From Candidatus Gemmiger faecavium (GTDB lineage Bacteria > Bacillota > Clostridia > Oscillospirales > Ruminococcaceae): a stretch of DNA of 54,419 nucleotides. Where the stretch lies: the NCBI GenBank assembly GCA_019114415.1, contig DXFO01000010.1, positions 1 through 54,419 on the forward strand, read 5' to 3'. The first letter of the stretch is position 1. The number at the start of each line of letters is the position of its first letter. Shown one piece after another: positions 33,361-44,566 of the stretch. The notes below the pieces were generated by a model. The model was not told the origin of the DNA. It worked only from the letters and a program-made list of their open reading frames with translations, and did no database searches. A program made the position numbers and the translations under genes.

Positions 33361-35502
33361 TCACTTGCCCTGGGCGGCGCGCTTTTTGGCAATGGCAGCC
33401 AGAGCGTCCTTGCGGGACAGGTTGATGCGGCCCTGCTGGTCAATGTCGGTGACCATAACAAAGACGGGGTCGCCCACAGCGACAACGTCCTCCACGCGCT
33501 CAACGCGGTGGTCATCCAGTTTGGAAATGTGGACCAGGCCCTCCTTGCCGGGAGCAATCTCGACAAAGGCGCCGAAGTTCATCAGGCGGGTCACGCGGCC
33601 CTTGTAGATAGCACCGATCTCGGGGTCCTCCACAATGGTCTTGATGGTGGAGATGGCGCGCTTGGCGTCATCCGCATCGATGGCGGAGATGAAGACATGG
33701 CCGTCTTCCTCCACGTCGATCTTGCAGTTGCAGGTAGCGCACAGATCCTGAATGACCTTGCCGCCCTTGCCGATGACGTCCTTGATCTTGTCAACGGGGA
33801 TCTGCATGCTGAACATCTTGGGAGCATACTTGGAAAGTTCGGCGCGAGGCTCGGCAATGCAGGGCTTGATGATCTCGTCCAGGATGAACAGACGGCCCTT
33901 GCGGCACTTCTCCAGAGCTTCTTCAACGATCTCGTAGGTCAGACCGTCGATCTTGATGTCCATCTGGATGGCGGTGATGCCGCGGCGGGTACCGCCGACC
34001 TTGAAGTCCATGTCGCCGTGGAAGTCCTCGACGCCCTGGATGTCCAGCATGGTCATCCAGCGGTCACCCTCGGTGATCAGGCCGCAGGAGATACCGGCAA
34101 CGGGAGCCTTGATGGGAACGCCTGCGTCCATCAGAGCCAGCGTGGAGCCGCAGATGGAAGCCTGAGAGGTAGAGCCGTTGGAGGACAGGACCTCGGAGAC
34201 GCAGCGGATGGTGTACGGGAAATCCGCCATGGAGGGCAGCACGGGGATCAGAGCGCGCTCTGCCAGTGCGCCGTGGCCGATCTCGCGGCGGCCGGGGCTG
34301 CGGGGTGCGCGGGCCTCACCGGTGGAGTACGGCGGCATATTGTAGTGATGGATATAGCGCTTAAGCGGGGTGTCAGACAGGTCATCCATGATCTGGGCGT
34401 CCTTGGTGGAGCCCAGGGTGCAGATGGTCAGGACCTGGGTCTGGCCGCGGGTGAACATGCCGGAACCATGCACGCGGGGCAGGATGCCGACCTCGGCAGC
34501 CAGCGGGCGGATCTCATTGATGCCGCGTCCGTCAACACGCTTGCCTTCATCCAGCAGCCAGCGGCGGACGACCTGCTTCTGCATCTTGTAGCTGACATAA
34601 TCCAGGGTGGCAGCATCCAGCTCGGGATGCTCCTCGGCGATCTGGTCCATGATGGGCAGCAGAGCCGCGTCACGGACGTTCTTGTCGTCGGTATCCATGG
34701 CAGCCTTGAACTGATCCAGGTGGCGGGCCTTGACGTCAGCCAGCAGGTCATGGTCCAGATCCATGGACGGGAAGTCGGCCTTGGGCTTGCCGATCTCGGC
34801 AACGATGGAGTTGATGAAGGCCAGCATCTTCTTGATCTCGGCATGGCCAGCCTTGATGGCTGCCATCATGGTGTCTTCGTCCACCTCATTGGCGCCGGCT
34901 TCGATCATGACGATCTTTTCCTCGGAAGCGGCCAGGGTCAGGGCCAGATCGCTCTTCTCACGCTGCTCGGCAGTGGGGTTGAGGACGATCTCGCCGTCCA
35001 CCAGGCCGACCTGGATGCCGCCGATGGGGCCGCGCCAGGGAATGTCGGACATAGCGATGGCCAGAGACGCACCGTTCATGCCGGCGATCTCGGGAGAGTT
35101 GTCGGGGTCCATGCTCATGACGGTCATGGTGACGCAGACGTCATTGCGCATATCCTTAGGGAACAGCGGGCGGATGGGACGGTCGACCACGCGGGAGTTC
35201 AGGATCGCATGCTCACCGGGGCGGCCCTCACGGCGCATGAAGCTGCCGGGGATGCGGCCTGCGGCGTAGAGCTTTTCCTCAAACTCAACGCTGAGCGGGA
35301 AAAAGTCAATGCCGTCACGGGGCTTTTCGCTCATGGTGACGTTGCACAGCACGCAGGTCTCGCCGTAGCGGATCATCGCACTGCCGTTGGACAGTCCGCA
35401 CATTTTGCCGGTCTCGACAATGAACGGACGGCCCGCAAACGTGGTTTCATACTTGCGGTAGTTGGGGAATGTTTCCTTGCGGGATGCAAATTCCAGTGCC
35501 AT
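33361..35502 (-). CDS. pnp: Polyribonucleotide nucleotidyltransferase (PNPase)
   Basis: A 713-residue phosphate-dependent 3'-5' exoribonuclease. Two RNase PH-like cores (about 1-230 and 315-550) are joined by a helical domain. The catalytic second core shows GSGMFTRGQTQVLTICTLG and ALAERALIPVLPS, with DFHGDMDFKVGGT for metal and phosphate. KH (IPVDKIKDVIGKGGKVIQDL) and S1 (YKGRVTRLMNFGAFVEIAPG) domains bind RNA at the end. ATG 35502 has AAGGAGG upstream; the longer open frame does not fit the family. rpsO lies upstream, a common order, with a terminator between. A possible own promoter (TTGTGC, 17 bases, TACAGT) lies near 35600. Confidence 0.95.
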   Translation of the reverse strand: MALEFASRKETFPNYRKYETTFAGRPFIVETGKMCGLSNGSAMIRYGETCVLCNVTMSEKPRDGIDFFPLSVEFEEKLYAAGRIPGSFMRREGRPGEHAILNSRVVDRPIRPLFPKDMRNDVCVTMTVMSMDPDNSPEIAGMNGASLAIAMSDIPWRGPIGGIQVGLVDGEIVLNPTAEQREKSDLALTLAASEEKIVMIEAGANEVDEDTMMAAIKAGHAEIKKMLAFINSIVAEIGKPKADFPSMDLDHDLLADVKARHLDQFKAAMDTDDKNVRDAALLPIMDQIAEEHPELDAATLDYVSYKMQKQVVRRWLLDEGKRVDGRGINEIRPLAAEVGILPRVHGSGMFTRGQTQVLTICTLGSTKDAQIMDDLSDTPLKRYIHHYNMPPYSTGEARAPRSPGRREIGHGALAERALIPVLPSMADFPYTIRCVSEVLSSNGSTSQASICGSTLALMDAGVPIKAPVAGISCGLITEGDRWMTMLDIQGVEDFHGDMDFKVGGTRRGITAIQMDIKIDGLTYEIVEEALEKCRKGRLFILDEIIKPCIAEPRAELSKYAPKMFSMQIPVDKIKDVIGKGGKVIQDLCATCNCKIDVEEDGHVFISAIDADDAKRAISTIKTIVEDPEIGAIYKGRVTRLMNFGAFVEIAPGKEGLVHISKLDDHRVERVEDVVAVGDPVFVMVTDIDQQGRINLSRKDALAAIAKKRAAQGK

Positions 35503-35676
35503 TCGTATTTCCTCCTTGGCTTTTGGGGTTTGGTGCGGTACGGCGGCTCCGTCCGCGGGGCTATAACAAGGGCACATCCCGGTTTTGAGCAATAAATCCA
35601 GCGTCCGTCTGTCACTGTACGGGCGTTCGATTTACTGCACAAAACCACGTTGGATGGGCCCGGGTTCCTTGAAGAA

Positions 35677-35718
35677 AATATAAAAAGAGGGCAGGGCGCA
35701 ACCTTGTGCGTCCTGCCC
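35677..35718 (-). terminator. Terminator between rpsO and pnp
   Basis: On the minus strand GGGCAGGACGCA pairs with TGCGCCCTGCCC around a 6-base loop, followed by TCTTTTTATATTTTC. This is a strong site, so pnp may depend on readthrough or its own promoter. Confidence 0.9.
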
Positions 35719-35732
35719 ACCGTTTTGCAAGA

Positions 35733-35990
35733 TTACTTGCGCAGACCCAGCTCAGCGATCAGGGCGCGGTAACGATTGATGTCCTTCTTCTGCAGATAGG
35801 CCAGCAGGTTACGGCGGCGGCCGACCATCTTGAACAGTCCGCGACGGCTGTGGTTATCGTTCTTGTTGGTCTTGAGATGCTCGGTCAGATGGTTGATGCG
35901 AGCAGTCAGCAGTGCGACCTGAACCTCGGGAGAACCGGTGTCGCCCTCGTGGATCGCAGCCTTTTCGATAATCGTCTTCTTGTCTTGCAT
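35733..35990 (-). CDS. rpsO: 30S ribosomal protein S15
   Basis: An 85-residue ribosomal protein that binds 16S rRNA. It begins [20 protein letters not shown] and has [20 protein letters not shown] with the universally conserved His-Ser-Arg-Arg region, and [17 protein letters not shown]. The length is normal, and the ATG at 35990 is preceded by AGAGAGGG. The leader of about 115 bases is GC-rich with several short stems; S15 represses its own message in several bacteria, but no known S15 site could be read here. Confidence 0.96.
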   Translation of the reverse strand: MQDKKTIIEKAAIHEGDTGSPEVQVALLTARINHLTEHLKTNKNDNHSRRGLFKMVGRRRNLLAYLQKKDINRYRALIAELGLRK

Positions 35991-36112
35991 GATGAAACCC
36001 TCTCTTTTTATAAGATTTGCCAACGGCGCAGCAACGGGCAGCAAGGTTCCCTTTCGCGGCGGAGGGACCGCCGCAGGGCATACACCCAAAGCCGGGCCGC
36101 GGTAACGCCTAG

Positions 36113-36141
36113 ATTATATCACATGGCGCTGCTTTTTACAA
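36113..36141 (-). promoter_or_regulatory. Promoter of rpsO
   Basis: On the minus strand TTGTAA (36141-36136) and TATAAT (36118-36113) have a 17-base spacer, with TGTGA before the -10 box. The start is near 36106. Confidence 0.85.
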
Positions 36142-36182
36142 GGAAAATTTACTTGATTTTTACGGCTTTGCCTTTCCCCGTT

Positions 36183-37808
36183 TTACACGGCTTCCGGCAT
36201 GGCATTCTGCGCTGCCGTCTCTTGACTGTTTTGCTTGCGGGGCAGGCCCTTTTTCCGGACAAATCCGCCGACCGCAGAAGCCAGCTGCGCCAGTCCGGCG
36301 GCAGCCACCGGGATCAAGCACAGGAAATACGGGAAGCAGTACCGGCTGTGGTTTTCCCACACGACCTGGAACAAGAAGCACCCCAAAAAGCAGACGCCCA
36401 TCCCCTGTTTCCAGATCTCTCCTTTCCCGCGTACAGCCAGAGTAAGGGTCCCGAAACCGGCCATGCCATAGATCAGCACCAGCACAGCCCGCAAGAAATC
36501 TTCCAGCGGTGCAAGCAGGCTGCCGCCGCAGAGCAGCGATGCAAACCTGCCAGGGGTATCCACCTCGGGATGATAAGATCCCGTCAGGGCGTCAAACCAG
36601 GGGTCCAGCCATTCCGTTTGGATCTTTTCATGCAGAAATCCGAAGTTTTCGTGCGGAGTATCCCGCCAGCTGGCCAGATACTCCCGCAGGTCCTGCATGG
36701 CTGCCGCACTGGTTGCTGCACTGTCTGCATTGTTCTCCCAAAACAGCAGTTTGGTATAGCTGTTGTAGCCGCCCGGCCCGGAGTTGGTGTTTTCTGCCGT
36801 AAGGCCCATCACCGCCCAGGCCGTTTTGGGGATTCCGTCACCCAGCTGGACACCCGTCCGCCAGGTAAAAATCGCCCCCGCCCAGGTCGAGGCATTCATG
36901 CAGATCACAAGGAGCAGCACTGCCGGCAGCAAGCGATGCAACAGTCCCTTTTTGCCGCCGCCCAACAGTCCGTCGGCCGCAAGCAGACAAAAGGCCGCAG
37001 CCGCAAACAGCAGCGAACCGTTATAGCAAACCACCGCAAGGGGGAGCATCAGCGTCAAAAGCCACCACCAAGCAGACCCGCCCCAGCAAAGACGGAGCAC
37101 GCCATACATAGCCCACAGCCCCATGGCCGAGGCCGCCAGCGTTCCGTACAAAAATCCCGACATAAGGGGCAACGGGACAAAGGCCAGGCAAAGCACCGCG
37201 CAGATCCCTGCTGCGCCTTTCTCCGGCCAGAGCAGCGCGCATACAGAACACAGTGCCCAGACGCAGGCCCCTGCACACAGTGCGTTGAAGATTCCGAATG
37301 CAGGATAGGGATCGGGCCCAAACAAACGCACGAGCGGCTCAAAGAACAGCGCCATACTGCTTTGATACGGGAACATGATGAGATAGTCAAAATCCATGCC
37401 GTCCGTCGTGCCATTTGCCAACGCCACGGCAATGTCCCAGACCTTTTTCTGGTCATCAACGGGATGGCCATGCACCGAAAGGCTCCATATGCAGCCCAAC
37501 AGCACCACACCTGCCGATGCAATCGCAATCAGCAGGGTCTGTCCCCGGTTTCCTTTTGTTGACAGCCAGCCGATCCCAATGGCAGCTGCCCCAAGCGCCA
37601 ACGCCGTCAGCAAAACCTGCACCGTATCCACCGGGACAACCGCCATCTGTTCCTGAAACTCTTCGTGATGAAAGGCAGCACTGTGCCGCAGCGCCATAAA
37701 GCACAGCAGCGCCAGCAATACGGCAGTGATACAGGCGATGCACCAGCCGACCGGCCGGTACAGTTTTCCCAAGCATCCCCCGCGATTTATTTGCTTGTCT
37801 GGCTGCAT
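36183..37808 (-). CDS. Predicted GT-C family membrane glycosyltransferase
   Basis: A 541-residue polytopic protein with about eleven to twelve hydrophobic helices. After the second or third helix comes LSVHGHPVDDQKKVWDIA; an acidic pair at this place, in the first outer loop, is typical of lipid-sugar-using GT-C (GT39/PMT-like) enzymes. A large outer domain (about 330-420, with FLHEKIQTEWLDPWFDAL) resembles the plan of such enzymes in Firmicutes. It would move a sugar from a polyprenyl carrier to a wall polymer or protein; the family link is tentative. It follows ribF by 81 bases on the same strand without a clear terminator, so it may be the last gene of the rimP operon. Confidence 0.6.
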   Translation of the reverse strand: MQPDKQINRGGCLGKLYRPVGWCIACITAVLLALLCFMALRHSAAFHHEEFQEQMAVVPVDTVQVLLTALALGAAAIGIGWLSTKGNRGQTLLIAIASAGVVLLGCIWSLSVHGHPVDDQKKVWDIAVALANGTTDGMDFDYLIMFPYQSSMALFFEPLVRLFGPDPYPAFGIFNALCAGACVWALCSVCALLWPEKGAAGICAVLCLAFVPLPLMSGFLYGTLAASAMGLWAMYGVLRLCWGGSAWWWLLTLMLPLAVVCYNGSLLFAAAAFCLLAADGLLGGGKKGLLHRLLPAVLLLVICMNASTWAGAIFTWRTGVQLGDGIPKTAWAVMGLTAENTNSGPGGYNSYTKLLFWENNADSAATSAAAMQDLREYLASWRDTPHENFGFLHEKIQTEWLDPWFDALTGSYHPEVDTPGRFASLLCGGSLLAPLEDFLRAVLVLIYGMAGFGTLTLAVRGKGEIWKQGMGVCFLGCFLFQVVWENHSRYCFPYFLCLIPVAAAGLAQLASAVGGFVRKKGLPRKQNSQETAAQNAMPEAV

Positions 37809-37889
37809 GGCAATTCTCCTTTTGGGCAGCTGTCCTGAAAACAGCTCAAACGGAAAGCCTCCTGGGCTTCAAGCAGTCCGGGACGTGCA

Positions 37890-38810
37890 TTACTTTTGCG
37901 AAAAATAGTCACAGCTCTTTTGCGCCGCATCGCAGATCAGGGCGCGCAGTTCCTCCAGAGAGTTGAACTTCCGCACCGGGCAGAGATACCGATGGAATTC
38001 CAGCCGGGGTCTCGTACCGTAAACGTCTCCGGAAAAGCCCGGGACATAAGTCTCGCAGGTGACCGGGGCATCCTCCTGGTCAACGGTGGGCCTGCGGCCA
38101 AGTCCTGTCGCCGCGGGATACCAGCAGCCATCGATCTGGATGCGGGTGATATACACGCCACAGCGGGGCTGCAATGCGCCCTGGGGATAGTTCTGGTTGA
38201 TGGTAGGGGTGCCCAACCGGGACGTGCCGACGCCTTTCCCGTGGGTGACGGGCCAGTCTACGGCATAAGGCTGACCCAACATGGCGTTGACTTCTTCCAT
38301 CTCCCCTGCTTCCAACGCGGCTCGAATGCGGGTGGAGGAAACATTTTCTCCTTTATACTGCTCCATCTCAACGACGCAGACCTGAATCTCCTGCGGTTCA
38401 CAGAGTTTACGGAGCATCTCCACATCCCCCGCCGCGCGGGCGCCAAAGGTAAAGTTATCACCGCAGAATACTGCCCGGGCCGAGAAGCATTCTACCAGGA
38501 CTTTGCGGACAAAGTCCTCCGGAGACAGAGCGCAGAAATCGGCAAAGGGGGCTTCCTGATACTGCTCTATGCCCAGTGCTGCAATGCGGCGGCGTTTTTC
38601 CTCCACGGAAAAAATACGTCCGCCTTTCAGGGCATTCCCCGGAGGCAGCAAAAAGGTGAACGCTGCCGGCGTCAGGCCGTGAGCGGCCGCATAGTCCACT
38701 GCCGACTGCAGAACGGTCCGGTGGCCAAGATGCACACCGTCAAAAAATCCCAGCGCCACAGCGCTCCCCTTCGGTGCATCCACCGGCGCAAGGGTCTCCA
38801 AAATGTGCAT
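37890..38810 (-). CDS. ribF: Bifunctional riboflavin kinase/FAD synthetase
   Basis: A 306-residue enzyme that makes FMN and FAD from riboflavin. The N-terminal adenylyltransferase has GFFDGVHLGHRTVL, FGARAAGDVEML and VSSTRIRAALEAGEME. The C-terminal kinase has HGKGVGTSRLGTPTIN (ATP/riboflavin loop) and CGVYITRI, and ends with EFHRYLCPVRKFNSLEEL. The length is normal. It lies 6 bases after the truB stop, the common truB-ribF order. No FMN riboswitch was seen. Confidence 0.94.
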   Translation of the reverse strand: MHILETLAPVDAPKGSAVALGFFDGVHLGHRTVLQSAVDYAAAHGLTPAAFTFLLPPGNALKGGRIFSVEEKRRRIAALGIEQYQEAPFADFCALSPEDFVRKVLVECFSARAVFCGDNFTFGARAAGDVEMLRKLCEPQEIQVCVVEMEQYKGENVSSTRIRAALEAGEMEEVNAMLGQPYAVDWPVTHGKGVGTSRLGTPTINQNYPQGALQPRCGVYITRIQIDGCWYPAATGLGRRPTVDQEDAPVTCETYVPGFSGDVYGTRPRLEFHRYLCPVRKFNSLEELRALICDAAQKSCDYFSQK

Positions 38811-38816
38811 TTCGAC

Positions 38817-39704
38817 TCACTCTCTTTCACAAAACAGTTTTTCTACCGTCAGCACGCCGCCGGTGATCTGGGCCAGGCCCAGGAAACCGCCATTCTCGCT
38901 GTAAACGCGGTAACGGCCATCCGCCGCCGGATACCGGCTGGTGGGGCAGCCATTGAACAGATGGACTCGCACCTTCTCCCCTACCTTCAAGGCGGGCAGC
39001 GGCGAAAATACGGTATCCACCCCCAGCAGCCAGCTTTCCGGCACGCTGCCCTCCTGAGCAGCCTGCAAAAGCTCCGGCATGGTATGGGCATCGGCGATCT
39101 CAAAGACACCCGCCGCAGTGCGGCGCAGCGCCGACAAAGTAGCCGGGACGCCCAGAGCCTTGCCCAGGTCCTCGGCCAGGGTGCGGATATAAGTTCCTTT
39201 GGAGCAGGCCACACGGATACGGTATTCCTGTTCTCCTGCCGTTCCCAGATAGTCGATGGAATAGACGGTGATGGACCGCGGGGTACGCTCCACTGTTTTC
39301 CCCGCCCGAGCCGCCTTGTACAGCGGCTGGCCGTTGATCTTGACGGCGGAATACATGGGCGGGAGCTGCTGCTGCTCTCCCACAAAACGGGGCAGCATGG
39401 CCACAAAATCCTGTTCGGTCACCGTGACCGGTGCGGTTTCCAGCACCGTGCCGGTGATGTCCCCCGTATCGGTGCGGACACCGAGGCGGATGGTCGCCTC
39501 ATAGGTTTTGTCATGGTTGAGCTGACGGTCCGCTGCAGCGGTAGCCCGCCCCACAAATACCGCCAGGACGCCGGTGGCCATGGGGTCCAGCGTTCCCGAA
39601 TGTCCCAGCTTTCGTGTTCCCAGAACGCCCCGCAGCTTTGCCAGCACATCAAAGCTTGTCCAGCCCGCCGGCTTGTCTACAAGCAGAATTCCGTTTTTCA
39701 TCAA
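38817..39704 (-). CDS. truB: tRNA pseudouridine(55) synthase
   Basis: A 295-residue enzyme that forms pseudouridine at position 55 in the T-loop of tRNAs. It opens NGILLVDKPAGWTSFDVL and has catalytic Asp40 in LGHSGTLDPMATGVL. KTYEATIRLGVRTDTGD and CSKGTYIRTLAEDLG are further signatures, and a small C-terminal PUA-like part (LPALKVGEKVRVHLFNG) ends the protein. Two ATG codons stand in tandem at the start (39704, 39701). It follows nrnA, with a terminator hairpin in the 99-base gap. Confidence 0.95.
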   Translation of the reverse strand: MMKNGILLVDKPAGWTSFDVLAKLRGVLGTRKLGHSGTLDPMATGVLAVFVGRATAAADRQLNHDKTYEATIRLGVRTDTGDITGTVLETAPVTVTEQDFVAMLPRFVGEQQQLPPMYSAVKINGQPLYKAARAGKTVERTPRSITVYSIDYLGTAGEQEYRIRVACSKGTYIRTLAEDLGKALGVPATLSALRRTAAGVFEIADAHTMPELLQAAQEGSVPESWLLGVDTVFSPLPALKVGEKVRVHLFNGCPTSRYPAADGRYRVYSENGGFLGLAQITGGVLTVEKLFCERE

Positions 39705-39718
39705 TGCCGTCCTTACAT

Positions 39719-39772
39719 AAAAAAGACCGAGCAGGCCGCCTTACAGCCATGCAGGCCGTCACCCGTTCGGTC
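39719..39772 (-). terminator. Terminator inside the nrnA-truB gap
   Basis: On the minus strand GACCGA and TCGGTC close a longer GGCC-rich stem, followed by TTTTTTATG. It lies within an otherwise compact operon and should lower truB-ribF expression relative to the upstream genes. Confidence 0.7.
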
Positions 39773-39803
39773 ATATGGATTTTCGGATAAGAAGCCTGGA
39801 GCC

Positions 39804-40793
39804 TTATTCTTCCCTGCGATTTTCGTCGCAGCGGGCAAGTTCCTTCTGTACTTCCTGAAGGATCGCGCGTTTGGCGTTGTCCAGGTTGCCCGAGATCTCG
39901 CAGCCGGCAGCGCGGTTATGGCCGCCGCCGCCCAGACGCCGTGCAATGGAGCAGGCATCCACATCCCGGGAGGTCCGCACGCTGATCTTGAAGCTGCCGT
40001 CCGGCTGCTGACGCAGGGTCAGGCCGACCTCCACGCCCTCAATGGAGCGCGGCAGGCTGGTCAGGTCCTCCAGCTCGGCATTGGCAACACCGGTCTGGAC
40101 GATCTGGTCCCGGGTCAGGCAGATCATGGCACAGCGGTCATCGAAGTAATATTCGAGACTCTCCAGCGCCTCGCGCTCCGCCTCAATACGGGAATGGGAG
40201 CGGCATTCAAACAGGATCTCGTTGAGACGCCCCGCATCGGCACCGGCTTCCATCAGGCGGGCAGCCGCAAGGTGGGTCTTGGACGTGGTGCTGGTAAAGC
40301 GGAAGCACCCGGTATCCGTTGCAACGCCGGTATACAGGCAGTTGGCAATTTCCGGGGTCAGCGGCACGCCCAGATTGTCCGGGATGAGATCGGTCAGGAT
40401 CTCACAGACAGCGGCAGCCTGCGGCTCCAGCAGCGTTGCATAGGCATAGCCGCTGTTGGAACCGTGATGATCGATGCAGAGATTTGCACGCTTGACATAT
40501 TCCTGGACATTGTTGTTCTCACCAAAGAGTTGGATGCTGGCAACATCCACCGCCACCACAAAGGAAGGCTCATAGCTGCCGTCATACCAGTTGATGTCCA
40601 GATATTCATACATCTTGGGAATCGGATCGCTGCAAAGCACCGCGGCATTCTTGCCCAGTGCACGCAGGGCAAGGCAAAGCCCCAGCGCGCTGCCGATCGT
40701 ATCCCCATCCGGATTTTTGTGGCTCAGGATCAGGATATCATCTGCGGCACGCAGCCTTGCGGCGGCGGTTTGACGATCCAGAGATTCGGTCAT
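39804..40793 (-). CDS. nrnA: DHH/DHHA1 phosphoesterase, NrnA type
   Basis: A 329-residue metal-dependent phosphoesterase that degrades short RNAs (nanoRNase) and can dephosphorylate pAp. The DHH domain has SHKNPDGDTIGSALGL and the name motif DHH at 108-110 (CIDHHGSNSGYA), and TGVATDTGCFRF. DHHA1 closes with RRLGGGGHNRAAGCEI. In Firmicutes the gene commonly lies between rbfA and truB, as here, so its role is tied to RNA turnover. It starts 88 bases after the rbfA stop. Confidence 0.92.
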   Translation of the reverse strand: MTESLDRQTAAARLRAADDILILSHKNPDGDTIGSALGLCLALRALGKNAAVLCSDPIPKMYEYLDINWYDGSYEPSFVVAVDVASIQLFGENNNVQEYVKRANLCIDHHGSNSGYAYATLLEPQAAAVCEILTDLIPDNLGVPLTPEIANCLYTGVATDTGCFRFTSTTSKTHLAAARLMEAGADAGRLNEILFECRSHSRIEAEREALESLEYYFDDRCAMICLTRDQIVQTGVANAELEDLTSLPRSIEGVEVGLTLRQQPDGSFKISVRTSRDVDACSIARRLGGGGHNRAAGCEISGNLDNAKRAILQEVQKELARCDENRREE

Positions 40794-40881
40794 AATGCTC
40801 CTCTTTTCTTATAGCTTGGCGTTCATCCGCAGGCCGGTGCAAAAAGCCCGGCTTTCCCCGCTGTCCGCGGACAATGCAGGA

Positions 40882-41274
40882 TTACTCTTCGGATGCTGCA
40901 TCCGTGCCCGAGGTCTCCTGAGCGGGATGCTTGTCGTCAAGCTGCTTCAGCAGTTGGTTGATATGGGCCGCGTACGCCGCACCGTCGTCTGCCACAAAGA
41001 CAAACTTCGGAGCCTTGCGGATATGCATCCGGCGGCTCACCTCGGTGCGGACATGGCCGGACGCCCGGTTGAGGGCCTTGAGGACCGGCTCTACGCCGCC
41101 CTCGCGTCCCATTACACTGATATGCACCTTGGCCACGTCCAAGTCGGGCGTGACATCCAGGCGGGTCACCGTAAGCAAACCGCCCGTGATGCGCGGGTCC
41201 TTCATCTGACCGATGATGTCGATCAGTTCGCGTTTCATATCCTGAGCCATACGGCCCTGATTTTTGGTGGGCAT
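40882..41274 (-). CDS. rbfA: Ribosome-binding factor A
   Basis: A 130-residue KH-fold protein that helps 30S maturation and 16S 5'-end processing. It begins MPTKNQGRMAQDMKRELIDI and has IGQMKDPRITGGLLTVTRLDV, then LDVAKVHISVMG and RRMHIRKAPKFVFVAD. ATG 41274 has AAGGAGG upstream, so the earlier in-frame start was not used. It follows infB by 113 bases in the standard order. Confidence 0.94.
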   Translation of the reverse strand: MPTKNQGRMAQDMKRELIDIIGQMKDPRITGGLLTVTRLDVTPDLDVAKVHISVMGREGGVEPVLKALNRASGHVRTEVSRRMHIRKAPKFVFVADDGAAYAAHINQLLKQLDDKHPAQETSGTDAASEE

Positions 41275-41387
41275 CCTTGTCGCCTCCTTACGCTCTGTGC
41301 TGCGGCCGGTCACTGCCCGCCGCCGTACAGAGATTCTTTGTTATTTTTCGGTCGTGGGAAATCCGGCAGGACGCCGTCTTTCCCGGA

Positions 41388-43869
<2,482 letters not shown>

Positions 43870-43880
<11 letters not shown>

Positions 43881-44202
43881 GGGCAGGTTCCTCCTTCTCT
43901 TGGGTCAGGTGTTTGGCGCACAGGCGGGCGAGGTTCTCGTCCGTTACCGCAAAGACAGCCGCCGGACGCGGGGTCAATGCACTGAGCTGTGCGATGGTCA
44001 GGGGCATGGCGCGGCAATCCACCAGGTCCGCGCAGACTTCGCGGATATGGGATGCCGTGCGGCTGCTGGCGTCCGAAGCCAGCAGGACCAGGCTTGCCTT
44101 GCCGCCATAGACCGCATCACAGACACGGTCATACCCATGCAGCAGGCTGCCTGCCTTACGGCACAAACCAAGCGCCCCCAGCAGCAATCCCGGTTCATTC
44201 AT
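43870..44202 (-). CDS. L7Ae/L30e family ribosomal-type protein YlxQ
   Basis: A 110-residue RNA-binding protein of the L7Ae/L30e/S12e/Gadd45 fold. It opens LLGALGLCRKAGSLLHGYD and has KASLVLLASDASSRTASHI and TIAQLSALTPRPAAVFAVTDENLA. YlxQ-type proteins bind kink-turn RNA and RNase P RNA or ribosomal RNA; the exact role is uncertain. It overlaps rnpM by 8 bases and infB by 11 bases, so translation is coupled. The position between ylxR and infB is standard for Firmicutes. Confidence 0.88.
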
Positions 44203-44521
44203 GGAGCGCCGCCTCCTTTGCCATCTGTTCCGCGCATTGGATCTCCTCCGTCAAGCGCGCGAACACATCATCCGGCACGCTGACGCCAAACGCATTTTCC
44301 AGACGCTTGGCCTTGCGTGCCTTTGCCAGGCAGGCAGCCGACGGACACAGGTAAGCGCCGCGGCCGGCTTTTTTGCCGGTCAGATCGACGCTGACGTTTC
44401 CGTCAGGGGCGCGCACGACGCGCACCAGCTCTTTTTTAGGCTTTTGGGCGTTGCAGCCCACACACCGGCGGACCGGGATCTTTTTTTGCTGCAAATAGCT
44501 GACCTCTTTTCCAACAAACAT
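44195..44521 (-). CDS. rnpM: RNase P modulator RnpM (YlxR, DUF448)
   Basis: A 108-residue protein with the YlxR core KKIPVRRCVGCNAQKPKKEL, a nucleic-acid-binding domain with Cys-x2-Cys, followed by LTGKKAGRGAYLCPSAACL. In Bacillus subtilis this protein binds RNase P RNA and modulates its activity. The start is uncertain: ATG 44521 has only a weak GGGC site, while TTG 44494 (MQQKKIPVRRC) has AGAGG 8 bases upstream and gives the more usual length of 99. It stands between nusA and ylxQ in the normal order. Confidence 0.9.
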   Translation of the reverse strand: MFVGKEVSYLQQKKIPVRRCVGCNAQKPKKELVRVVRAPDGNVSVDLTGKKAGRGAYLCPSAACLAKARKAKRLENAFGVSVPDDVFARLTEEIQCAEQMAKEAALHE

Positions 44522-44566
44522 TTGGCCGGGGCCCTGCCCCGATCCTTATTTTATCCGTGCCACGGC

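Noticed and set aside
33010-35595. An 861-codon open frame opposite pnp
   Set aside because: Antisense shadow; pnp on the minus strand has KH, S1 and both RNase PH cores.
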